This document shows, piece after piece, positions 6,628 to 12,927 of a stretch of DNA of 13,792 nt (within the stretch, counting starts at the first letter, position 1; each line of letters starts with the position of its first letter). The translations under genes and the position numbers were made by a program. The notes below the pieces were generated by a model that worked only from the letters and a program-made list of their open reading frames with translations, did not search any database and had not been told where the DNA came from. This DNA is from Thermoleophilia bacterium (GTDB taxonomy: Bacteria > Actinomycetota > Thermoleophilia > Miltoncostaeales > Miltoncostaeaceae): assembly GCA_017882555.1 (NCBI GenBank), contig JADGPH010000171.1, positions 1-13,792 of the forward strand, given 5' to 3'.

Positions 6628-6846
6628 CTAGAGAATGATCATCCCTGCGCGGGTGGGGTCCGCTGCGGTGCACCTTGCGCGCCGACGGACAGGACGAGGT
6701 TGCGTCAATTCCGCGGCGAGGGCCTGTGCCAGCGCGTCATGGTCCGACTGCGCTGGGCGTGAGCGTGTGTCGCCGCGGAATTGGTCCAGATCGACGCGTG
6801 CCAGCACGGTGCCATCGGGTCCCAACATGCTCAGCGTGACGCTCAT
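6628..6846 (-). CDS. 72-residue hypothetical protein, translationally coupled to the PDZ-TPR gene
   Basis: The start ATG (6846-6844) overlaps the stop of the upstream PDZ-TPR gene by 4 nt (ATGA), the same coupling found in the other operons of this window. That is the main reason to call it a gene. The N-terminal part (SVTLSMLGPDGTVLARVDL) reads like a beta hairpin. A hydrophilic, probably helical segment (HDALAQALAAELTQ, about 36-49) follows, then an Arg-rich tail (RPVRRRARC). It has no signal peptide, so unlike its upstream neighbour it would stay in the cytoplasm. No family recognised. Confidence 0.5.
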   Translation of the reverse strand: MSVTLSMLGPDGTVLARVDLDQFRGDTRSRPAQSDHDALAQALAAELTQPRPVRRRARCTAADPTRAGMIIL

Positions 6847-8210
6847 GGTGCGGCGGGCTCGAGAAAGGTCGTAATCAGCATCTGGGCCCGGGCCTGGTCG
6901 TCGGTGAGCACGAGCGACCGTTTCAGGGCGGCGATGCCCTCAGCCGGCTGCCCGGTCTGCATCAGGGCGATGGCGTTGCTCGCAAGCGCATTGGGATCGC
7001 TTGGATCGAGCGCGACGGCAGCGAGGGCAGGGCTCACCGCGAGGTAGGGGAGGTGCGCTTGCTCTTCGGCGAGGGCCTCGAACGCCAGCGCGGACGCGTT
7101 TGCGTGATCGAGAGCCGCGGCGCGTGCGAACGCATTTGCCGCTGCCGGGTCGTGCCCGGTTGTGTCAAGGGCCAAGCCCTGCCCGAATGCCGCGGCCGAA
7201 AGTGATGAGTTCAGGGCCAATGCCTTGTTCCAGTAGCCCAACGCCGCCGCCGGTTGAAATTCGGCGGCCAACAGCTGGGCATGCGCGATTTGCGCAAGCG
7301 CCGTGGCGCCATTGGCCTTCGACCACGTCGCGATGATCTTCGATGCTCCGCTTGCGTTGCCTGTCGAGATGTCGTAGGCCGCCTGAGCGTAGCTGTACCC
7401 GAACAATCCTGTCTTTGCGGCTGCCGCCAGGGGAGCGCCCAAACTGGGTATGCCGGTCCAATCCGGTGGCGCGGTCACGTTCCTGGTGAGGGTGGTAATC
7501 CCACGCACCAGAACGATCGGTACCGAACTGTTTGCGGGCAGTTGGCGGAGTGCCGTTGCCAGACCGCCGGGCGTCGCGACGCTGGTCCCGTTGATCTTCA
7601 CGACCACATCGCCGCGCACAATGCCCGCATTGGCGACCGGGCCCCTGGGATTGACGGCCATCACCACTTGCCCTGCCCCCATATGGAGCAGCAGGCTCGC
7701 ACGAATATCCGGGCCCACAGGCACTGTGAACCAGTCAAGGACGCCGCGCGGCGCGGTGTAGACCAGGTGCATGGTGGCCCTCAGTGCCAACGCATTGCGG
7801 CCATTGGCTGCTCGGGCCCCGACAAAGATCGAGTACGTGCCGGCAGGCAGTTGAAAACCCCGCGTATCGGTCGCCTGCACCAGTAAAAACACACGACCGG
7901 CCTTATGCAGCGCAGGCTCAGTGATGGCGTTCATGATCTTCTTGGTCGTGACGTTGGTGATCCGCACGACGATGTGGGCGGCAAGCGAGGTGCGCACCCC
8001 CACCAAGAAACGCGCGTGGCCTTGTTGGGCGGTCAGCGTGCCGGGAACTTGCAGTGCCGACAACTTGGGTGTCGGGAGTGCCGTGGCATAGGTCCGGATT
8101 CCGGCGGCGGCCGCGCTCTGGTTGGCGGTGTGGCCAAGCACGGTGATGACGCTCGCGGTGAGTGCGGTAAAGCCCAGCGCGAGGGCGATGTGCGCAGGTT
8201 GGCGTCTCAT
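6843..8210 (-). CDS. Secreted or anchored protein with Ig-like, PDZ and TPR-like regions
   Basis: This is a 455-residue protein. Residues 1-27 are a signal peptide or anchor: MRRQ, then a hydrophobic core IALALGFTALTASVITVL. Residues about 50-150 look like a beta-sandwich of the FlgD/Ig type (GRVFLLVQATDTRGFQ, then PAGTYSIFVGARAANGR). Residues about 175-240 are a PDZ domain (GPVANAGIVRGDVVVKINGTS, with later APG-type helix and IVLVRG strand). Residues about 270-450 are Ala-rich helical pairs with TPR-like spacing (AAALGYWNKALALNSS, FARAAALDHANA, NAIALMQTGQPAEGIAALK). No protease or other catalytic domain is present, so it is probably a binding or scaffold protein outside the cytoplasmic membrane. 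It is divergent from the nucleoside phosphorylase gene with only 39 bp between the starts. Confidence 0.72.
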   Translation of the reverse strand: MRRQPAHIALALGFTALTASVITVLGHTANQSAAAAGIRTYATALPTPKLSALQVPGTLTAQQGHARFLVGVRTSLAAHIVVRITNVTTKKIMNAITEPALHKAGRVFLLVQATDTRGFQLPAGTYSIFVGARAANGRNALALRATMHLVYTAPRGVLDWFTVPVGPDIRASLLLHMGAGQVVMAVNPRGPVANAGIVRGDVVVKINGTSVATPGGLATALRQLPANSSVPIVLVRGITTLTRNVTAPPDWTGIPSLGAPLAAAAKTGLFGYSYAQAAYDISTGNASGASKIIATWSKANGATALAQIAHAQLLAAEFQPAAALGYWNKALALNSSLSAAAFGQGLALDTTGHDPAAANAFARAAALDHANASALAFEALAEEQAHLPYLAVSPALAAVALDPSDPNALASNAIALMQTGQPAEGIAALKRSLVLTDDQARAQMLITTFLEPAAP

Positions 8211-8218
8211 ATCCAGCG

Positions 8219-8224
8219 ACCTTA
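8219..8224 (-). promoter_or_regulatory. Candidate -10 element giving a leaderless PDZ-TPR transcript
   Basis: On the minus strand the hexamer TAAGGT (TANNNT form) ends exactly 8 nt before the ATG at 8210. This would place the transcript start at or next to the start codon. No -35 stands out. The only Shine-Dalgarno-like bases are inside this hexamer. Confidence 0.35.
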
Positions 8225-8235
8225 CCAGCCGCCTG

Positions 8236-8241
8236 TAACAT
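8236..8241 (+). promoter_or_regulatory. Candidate -10 element giving a leaderless phosphorylase transcript
   Basis: TAACAT (TANNNT form) ends exactly 8 nt before the ATG at 8250, and no Shine-Dalgarno precedes that ATG. This is the arrangement of leaderless genes in GC-rich Actinobacteria and relatives, where the -10 lies 6-9 nt before the start codon. Confidence 0.4.
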
Positions 8242-8249
8242 CGCCTGCA

Positions 8250-9557
8250 ATGCCCGTTCCGCTTTCACCGCTGGAGTTGCTGGAGCGCACCTGGCGTGGG
8301 GATCCAGTAGACGCCGACAGCGTGCGTCGCTTTGTGCAGAGCTGGCTCGCCAACGGGGCGACGGATGCCCAGATGGCGGCATGGTGCGCAATCGCCCATG
8401 CACGGGGGCTGGATCGAGCGAGCACCGAGGGCCTCACGTCGGCGCTCATCGCGTCCGGCGAGCGCCTGGATCTGGCCTCGATCGGGGCGACCGGAGACCT
8501 GCACTCGATCGGTGGGGTCGGGGACAACGTCACGCTCGTGGCCGCACCATTGGCTGCGGCCCTCGGGGTGCGGGTGGCAAAGATGAGTCGCCGCGGGTTG
8601 GGGTACTGGGGCGGCACGATCGACAAACTCGAAGCGATCCCCGGTTACCGCACCGACATCGATCTCGCCGGCTTTATCGGGCAGGTTCAACGTGTCGGGT
8701 GCGCGGTCATCTCGCAGACGCCCCGCCTCGTGCCCGGCGACGGTCGGCTCTCGACACTCCGTGAAGAGACCGGCACGATGGAGAGTCGTGCGTTGATTGT
8801 CGCCTCGGTGATGAGCAAGGCGCTGGCTGGAGGTGCTCAGGCGGTCGCTCTCGAGGTGACCTGGGGGAGTGGCGCGCCCTGCGCCACTCCCGAAGAGGCC
8901 CACCAGACCGCCGCGCTGATGGTGTGGCTCGCCGACGGCTGGGGTCGCAACGTCCGCACCATAGTCAGCGCGATTGACCAGCCGCTGGGGCGCATGGTGG
9001 GCAATGCATTGGAAGTCCGGGAGGCAGCGGATGTCCTTCGCGGTGGCGGTCCGGCCGATCTCCGCCAAATCGCGGCGCGAATGGCTGGGGAACTTGCCGA
9101 AGCGGCTGGGGTGGTCCCGTCAGGCGAGGGCGTGCGCAGTGCGAGCCGGTCGCTTGCGGATGGTCGAGCCCTCGTGGCAGCCGAGCGGTGGGTCGCCGCC
9201 CAAGGGGGCAACCCTGCGGTCTGGACCGAGCCCAACGTGCTGGCGAGCGCCCCGCTGGGCGTCCCGGTCCTGGCATCGGCTGACGGAGTCGTGACGGCCA
9301 TCGCCGCCCGACAAGTTGGCGAGGCGGTGCGCAGACTCGGCGCAGGTCGGCTACATCGGTCGCAGGCGGTCGACCATGCGGTCGGTGTCGAGTTGCTGGC
9401 CAAGGTGGGGGAGCCCGTTGTCGCGGGAGAGCCGATCGCGATGGTGCACGCCCGCGATTCGTGGCTCGTTGAGGGCTGCGTGGCCGACATCGGTGGGGCG
9501 GTGACGATCGGAGATACCCTGGCAGCGGTCGAGCCCGACCGGGTGGAGGCCGGCTGA
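8250..9557 (+). CDS. Thymidine/pyrimidine-nucleoside phosphorylase homologue with altered phosphate site
   Basis: This 435-residue protein is of normal length. The family splits thymidine, uridine or deoxyuridine with phosphate into base and (deoxy)ribose 1-phosphate. It aligns to E. coli DeoA numbering, as I recall it, without gaps. H85 and S86 (DLHSIGG), S113, T123 (GGTIDKLE), R171, S186 and K190 are kept, but K84 is Leu and S95 is Thr. GRGLGHTGGT has become RRGLGYWGGT, and the KVGSGAF loop reads TWGSGAP. The C-terminal barrel-sandwich hybrid domain is intact (ADGVVTAIAARQVG; RRLGAGR). Fold is therefore certain but activity or substrate may differ, so I give no symbol. The ATG at 8250 starts at the family's N-terminus; a longer open frame upstream lies over the opposing gene. 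The stop overlaps mutM by 1 nt. Confidence 0.85.
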   Translation: MPVPLSPLELLERTWRGDPVDADSVRRFVQSWLANGATDAQMAAWCAIAHARGLDRASTEGLTSALIASGERLDLASIGATGDLHSIGGVGDNVTLVAAPLAAALGVRVAKMSRRGLGYWGGTIDKLEAIPGYRTDIDLAGFIGQVQRVGCAVISQTPRLVPGDGRLSTLREETGTMESRALIVASVMSKALAGGAQAVALEVTWGSGAPCATPEEAHQTAALMVWLADGWGRNVRTIVSAIDQPLGRMVGNALEVREAADVLRGGGPADLRQIAARMAGELAEAAGVVPSGEGVRSASRSLADGRALVAAERWVAAQGGNPAVWTEPNVLASAPLGVPVLASADGVVTAIAARQVGEAVRRLGAGRLHRSQAVDHAVGVELLAKVGEPVVAGEPIAMVHARDSWLVEGCVADIGGAVTIGDTLAAVEPDRVEAG

Positions 9558-10456
9558 TGCCGGAGCTCCCTGAGGTCGAAACGATCCGCAGGCAACTCGA
9601 GCCCCGGCTTGTCGGCCGACGGATCACCGGGGTCGAGGTGTACGACCCCTTGCTCACCGCACCCACGGCTTCGGAGGAATTCGCCGATGAGCTCACCGGT
9701 CAGCTGATCACATGCGTCGATCGCCGAGGCAAGTACCTGCTGGTCGGTCTGGAATCAGGCGCAACCCTGGCGCTGCATCTGCGGATGACGGGCCGGCTGC
9801 ACTGGCGAGCGGGCTCTCCCGCACCCGGCGAGGAGCGATTTCTCCGGGCGGTGTTGGTCTGTGACGACGGATCGACGGTGACCTTCGCCGACGTACGCCG
9901 ATTCGGGCGCGCCTGGGTGATGCCGGCCGCCGTCTCGCAGCGCGAGTTCTGGGCGCAGCGGCTCGGGGTCGACGCTTTGAGCGATGCATTTACGGCCCGC
10001 GGCCTTGCCGAATCCCTGCGTGGTCGTCGAGTGGCGGTCAAGACGGCGGTGCTCAACCAGCGATTGCTCGCCGGAGTCGGCAACATCTATGCCGATGAGG
10101 CACTGTTTGCCGCCCGGGTTCATCCGCTGCGGCCTGCCGGAAGTCTGACGACAGACGAGTGTCGCGTCCTGCGCGGGGCGATCCGCGCACGGCTGGAGGT
10201 CGCCATTGCCGCCGGGGGCGCGTCCATAGATACGTATCGGGATGCGCTTGGCCAGCGCGGCCGGATGCAAGATCTGTTGCAGGTGCACCTGCATGAGGGC
10301 GATCCGTGTCCTCGCTGTGGGGCGATCATCGTGAAGAGCGTCGTCGGCCAGCGGGGCACCTATTGGTGCCCCCGCTGCCAACCGGACACCACGGGGTCTG
10401 CGGTTGCGGTTGCGCGGCGCCGACCACGATCCAGTCGCCCTGCAGGCGTCATATGA
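9557..10456 (+). CDS. mutM: Formamidopyrimidine-DNA glycosylase (Fpg/MutM)
   Basis: This base-excision repair enzyme removes 8-oxoguanine and formamidopyrimidines and cuts abasic sites. The 299-residue protein has the catalytic N-terminus MPELPEVET (P2 nucleophile and E3 after Met removal), K59 in RRGKYLL, and HLRMTG at 74-79 with the strand-intercalating M77. It also has DVRRFG (112-117), the helix-two-turn-helix GVGNIYADE (173-181), and a C-terminal zinc finger with C251, C254, C271 and C274, with R266 in the loop. About 25 residues follow the finger (ending RRRPRSSRPAGVI), a basic tail longer than usual. The start ATG overlaps the phosphorylase stop (TGATG) and the stop overlaps the next ATG, so it lies mid-operon. 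Confidence 0.97.
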   Translation: MPELPEVETIRRQLEPRLVGRRITGVEVYDPLLTAPTASEEFADELTGQLITCVDRRGKYLLVGLESGATLALHLRMTGRLHWRAGSPAPGEERFLRAVLVCDDGSTVTFADVRRFGRAWVMPAAVSQREFWAQRLGVDALSDAFTARGLAESLRGRRVAVKTAVLNQRLLAGVGNIYADEALFAARVHPLRPAGSLTTDECRVLRGAIRARLEVAIAAGGASIDTYRDALGQRGRMQDLLQVHLHEGDPCPRCGAIIVKSVVGQRGTYWCPRCQPDTTGSAVAVARRRPRSSRPAGVI

Positions 10457-11409
10457 CCGGCACGATGCCATGGCCCCCGGGATTTCGGGTGGGGCAGTGG
10501 TCCGATCCGGATGCCGGTACGGGCTGCACGGTGATCGTGCCCCCCGCCGGCACGCTGGCGGCGGTCGACATCCGAGGTGGCGGCCCGGGCACCCGTGAGA
10601 CGCAACTGCTCGCGCCGGAGGCGCCGTTGGCGGAGATCACCGCGCTGTTGCTCTCGGGCGGGAGTGCCTTTGGGCTCAACGCTGCCGCCGGTGTGGTCCA
10701 GTGGTGCGAAGAGCACCAGATCGGATACGACGTCGGCATTGCGCGGATTCCGATCGTTCCGACCGCGGTGATCTTCGATCTGGGCGTCACCGGCAATCTG
10801 CGCCGGCCTGGTCCTGAGGATGCCTATCGCGCGTGCACGGCGCTCGTTGAGGGGCCGCCGCAGATGGGCAGTGTTGGTGCGGGCACGGGGGCCACCGTGG
10901 GCAAGCTGTTCGGGCGAGATGGATGGTGCAAGGGCGGGCTGGGTGTGGCAGCGACACAGGGGCTGGATGGTGCGCATGTCGCGGTGCTCGTCGTCGTCAA
11001 TGCCTTTGGCGATGTCCTGGACGAGTCGGGTGGGATCCTCGCTGGGGCCTGGCGGGAGCCGGATGGGTTTGTCGATGCCCGGCGGGCCGGCAGCGAGGTC
11101 GCGCCCGGCCATCCACGGCTCGCCAGCAACACGACGCTTGCCGTCGTCATGACCGATGCACGCATCACAAAGCCCGAGGCGACCCAGATTGCACGGATGG
11201 CTTCTGCCGGGGTCGCACGTGTGATCGCGCCCGTGCACACGCCGCTCGACGGGGACGTGACCTTCACCCTGGCAAGCTGCGAACGTGCGTCAAGCGCGTT
11301 CTCGGTCGGAGTGATTGCCGCGCGCATGACTGAGTGGGCGATCCGCAGCGCGGTGCGCGCTGCCACGTCGATCCGGGGTGTGCCGACCGCCGCCGAGCGC
11401 CGCGCCTAG
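10453..11409 (+). CDS. P1/S58-family autoprocessing hydrolase (DmpA/NylC-like)
   Basis: This 318-residue protein belongs to the DmpA/NylC-type N-terminal nucleophile family. These proteins cut themselves into alpha and beta chains and then hydrolyse amides such as beta-aminopeptides or nylon oligomers. Family signatures seen are GTRETQLLAP (46-55), LLSGGSAFGLNAA (67-79), GAGTGATVGKLFG (142-154), CKGGLGVAATQG (159-170), VVVNAFGDVLD (180-190) and ASNTTLAVVMTDA (224-236). By comparison with NylC the expected cleavage is N226|T227, which frees Thr as the nucleophile. The physiological substrate is unknown. There is no signal peptide. The ATG at 10453 forms an ATGA overlap with mutM; the longer upstream frame is inside mutM and is not used. 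Confidence 0.82.
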   Translation: MTGTMPWPPGFRVGQWSDPDAGTGCTVIVPPAGTLAAVDIRGGGPGTRETQLLAPEAPLAEITALLLSGGSAFGLNAAAGVVQWCEEHQIGYDVGIARIPIVPTAVIFDLGVTGNLRRPGPEDAYRACTALVEGPPQMGSVGAGTGATVGKLFGRDGWCKGGLGVAATQGLDGAHVAVLVVVNAFGDVLDESGGILAGAWREPDGFVDARRAGSEVAPGHPRLASNTTLAVVMTDARITKPEATQIARMASAGVARVIAPVHTPLDGDVTFTLASCERASSAFSVGVIAARMTEWAIRSAVRAATSIRGVPTAAERRA

Positions 11410-11466
11410 GAACCGCACCCCGACCCACGGCCACGCCGGTGCCGCCCACTTCGCGTTCGAGTGCGC

Positions 11467-11721
11467 TTAGCGAGCGAGCAGCGTGTCGAGTTCGCCAGAT
11501 TTGGCGAGCGCGGCCAGCTCGTCGAAACCGCCGATAGGTGTCTCGTCGATCATGATTTGAGGGACGGTGTAACGCCCGGTGAGGTCGATCAAGAACTGCC
11601 GGCTCTCGGGCGACAGGTCGACCGAGCGCTCTTCAAACTCGATGCCCTTCGCTGCGAGCAGACGCTTGGCGCGGGCACAGAATGGGCAAACCTCGGTGGT
11701 GTACATCACAACGTTCGGCAT
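11467..11721 (-). CDS. grxC: Glutaredoxin (Grx3-type)
   Basis: This 84-residue single-domain thioredoxin-fold protein has the dithiol active site C12-P-F-C15, the cis-proline motif TVP at 52-54 and the GGFDEL glutathione-site motif at 64-69. It is expected to reduce protein disulfides or mixed disulfides in the cytoplasm, using glutathione or another thiol if the organism lacks glutathione. CPFC replaces the CPYC of E. coli Grx3. Upstream, TACCCT (11734-11729, minus strand) lies 7 nt before the ATG, so the transcript may be leaderless. The AAGGGG next to the start is too close to serve as a normal ribosome binding site. It converges with the P1-family gene and diverges from recO. Confidence 0.9.
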   Translation of the reverse strand: MPNVVMYTTEVCPFCARAKRLLAAKGIEFEERSVDLSPESRQFLIDLTGRYTVPQIMIDETPIGGFDELAALAKSGELDTLLAR

Positions 11722-11734
11722 ACCCCTTAGGGTA
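11721..11734. promoter_or_regulatory. Inverted repeat over the grx promoter/start, candidate -10 and operator
   Basis: TACCC-CTTA-GGGTA is a 5-bp inverted repeat. On the minus strand it contains TACCCT, a TANNNT-type -10 candidate that ends 7 nt before the glutaredoxin ATG. A protein binding this repeat would block the promoter. It also lies 70 bp upstream of recO on the other strand. Confidence 0.3.
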
Positions 11735-11803
11735 CATCAGTGCGCCCGCCCAAGCCCTCCCGGGGCCGTCGGTGCAACCTGTCAGCATGCAGGTGTGCCG
11801 ACG

Positions 11804-12529
11804 ATGGAAACCGAGGCGATCGTACTGCGTACCATTCGCTTCTCCGAGGCCGATGTGGTGCTGTCGGTGTATTCGCCGACGCACGGGCGCTTGTCGGCGA
11901 TTGCCAAGGGCGCACGCCGCTCGGGCTCGAAGCTGGGCGGCAGGCTGCAGCCGGGAGTGTGGACGCACCTCAGCCTGGCCCGGGGGCGCGGGGATCTGTC
12001 GACGGTGCGCGGTGCGTCGACCATTCAGGCGCACGCCGGTCTATGGCTCGAGGGGTACCGACTTCGGGCGGCCAGTTCCGTGCTGGAGACGGTGCTGCGC
12101 GCGATCCCCGAGAGCGACGCGAGCCCAGAGACGTTTCATCTGGTGACCCGTGCGCTTGGACTCCTGTGTACGGCAGGACCCCTGCAGAGCCCCCCGCGAC
12201 TTGATCCGATCGTGCTCGGGTTCCAGGCCAAGCTCTTGGTCGTCGGAGGTCTCTTGCCGCGGCTCGGATCGTGCGTGATCTGCGGCGCGCCCGGTCCCCT
12301 GGTCGCCTTTTCCGCACATGCCGGCGGCGTGCTCTGTGCGGGGTGCGCTCGGAGCGGCGAGCCGCTCGAGCCGGTCGCCCGCGACGGATTTGCGCAACTG
12401 GTGGGCCATCCGCTCTCCGAAGCGCACGAGGTGTGTCCGCCAGCGGCGAGATTCGGGGTCGAACGGATGATCGGTTTGGTGTTACAAGAACACCTTGGCG
12501 TCACGCTTCGGTCGGCGACCCCGGTCTGA
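11804..12529 (+). CDS. recO: DNA repair and recombination protein RecO
   Basis: RecO loads RecA onto SSB-coated single-stranded DNA together with RecR in the RecF pathway. The 241-residue length is normal. The N-terminal OB-fold has ETEAIVLRTIRFSEADVV (2-19), then YSPTHGRLSAIAKGARR (22-38) and GGRLQPG. A helical region follows (SSVLETVLRAIPESDAS; LVTRALGLL). The zinc-finger region has CVICGAPG and, 15 residues later, CAGC. The ATG at 11804 gives the family's usual 'MxTEAIVL' start; the in-frame GTG at 11795 would add only VPT. Its position before glyQ matches the recO-glyQ-glyS order common in Bacillota and related phyla. Confidence 0.92.
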   Translation: METEAIVLRTIRFSEADVVLSVYSPTHGRLSAIAKGARRSGSKLGGRLQPGVWTHLSLARGRGDLSTVRGASTIQAHAGLWLEGYRLRAASSVLETVLRAIPESDASPETFHLVTRALGLLCTAGPLQSPPRLDPIVLGFQAKLLVVGGLLPRLGSCVICGAPGPLVAFSAHAGGVLCAGCARSGEPLEPVARDGFAQLVGHPLSEAHEVCPPAARFGVERMIGLVLQEHLGVTLRSATPV

Positions 12530-12927
12530 CTCGGCCCCGCACGGGAGTCTGCTCGGACGCGCGCGGTCATCGGTTGCCTTTCGGTCATCCGCACGTGGGA
12601 CCGTCGGACCGGGGTTGTAACCCTCGAGATGCCGCGCAGTGACCTCCGGCCTGCGCGCGAGCGCACATCGGTCCCCGCGGTCGCGGGCATGCGAGCCGGC
12701 GATTCGGCGTGCGGTGACGGAGCGCGTCGGCCGGTATGCTTTTGTCCGCCCAACCGGAGTTCAAGGAGTCGGGCGTGGGTCGTGCCCGTGGCGCGGCGTT
12801 CATCCCATGTTCGGGTTCTGACAGGCTGTGCCGACGGGCTGCGGCGGCGCGGGGGAAATGTCCGAGCGACGTACCGAGTCACTGCCTCGGAGCGTTGGCG
12901 GCCAGTACACGAGAAAGCAGTCCGCAC
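12530..12927. other. Approximately 400-bp stretch between recO and glyQ without a recognisable gene
   Basis: I see no convincing protein or known RNA gene here. Frames on both strands give Arg/Ser/Pro-rich composition typical of shadow frames in GC-rich DNA. Features seen: an inverted repeat GGGTT-GT-AACCC at 12612-12623; a TATGCT -10-like hexamer at 12735-12740; and two copies of CCGAG (12862-12866 and 12874-12878) that could each pair with CTCGG at 12886-12890. The glycine T-box consensus (GGTGGNACCGCG) often found before glyQS is absent by eye. The second half (about 12747-12927) may be a structured 5' leader of glyQ. Confidence 0.5.
12735..12740 (+). promoter_or_regulatory. Candidate -10 element for the glyQS operon
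   Basis: TATGCT, followed by a short T-run, is the most AT-rich hexamer between recO and glyQ. GTGACG at 12714-12719 is a -35-like sequence, but the 15-bp spacing is short. If used, the leader before glyQ would be roughly 180 nt. Confidence 0.35.

Noticed and set aside
7905..8249. N-terminal extension of the nucleoside phosphorylase
   Set aside because: It is antisense to the signal peptide and Ig-like region of the PDZ-TPR gene and has no phosphorylase similarity.
10306..10452. Earlier ATG start for the P1-family hydrolase
   Set aside because: It lies inside mutM in another frame; the ATGA overlap at 10453 gives the family's normal N-terminus.
12747..12927. Glycine T-box riboswitch upstream of glyQ
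   Set aside because: Expected from gene context, but I could not find GGTGGNACC or a convincing terminator/antiterminator pair, so it is not annotated.
12736..12927. 64-codon N-terminal extension of GlyQ
   Set aside because: Known GlyQ proteins begin only a few residues before the TFQ..IL..YW motif, and the extension looks non-coding.
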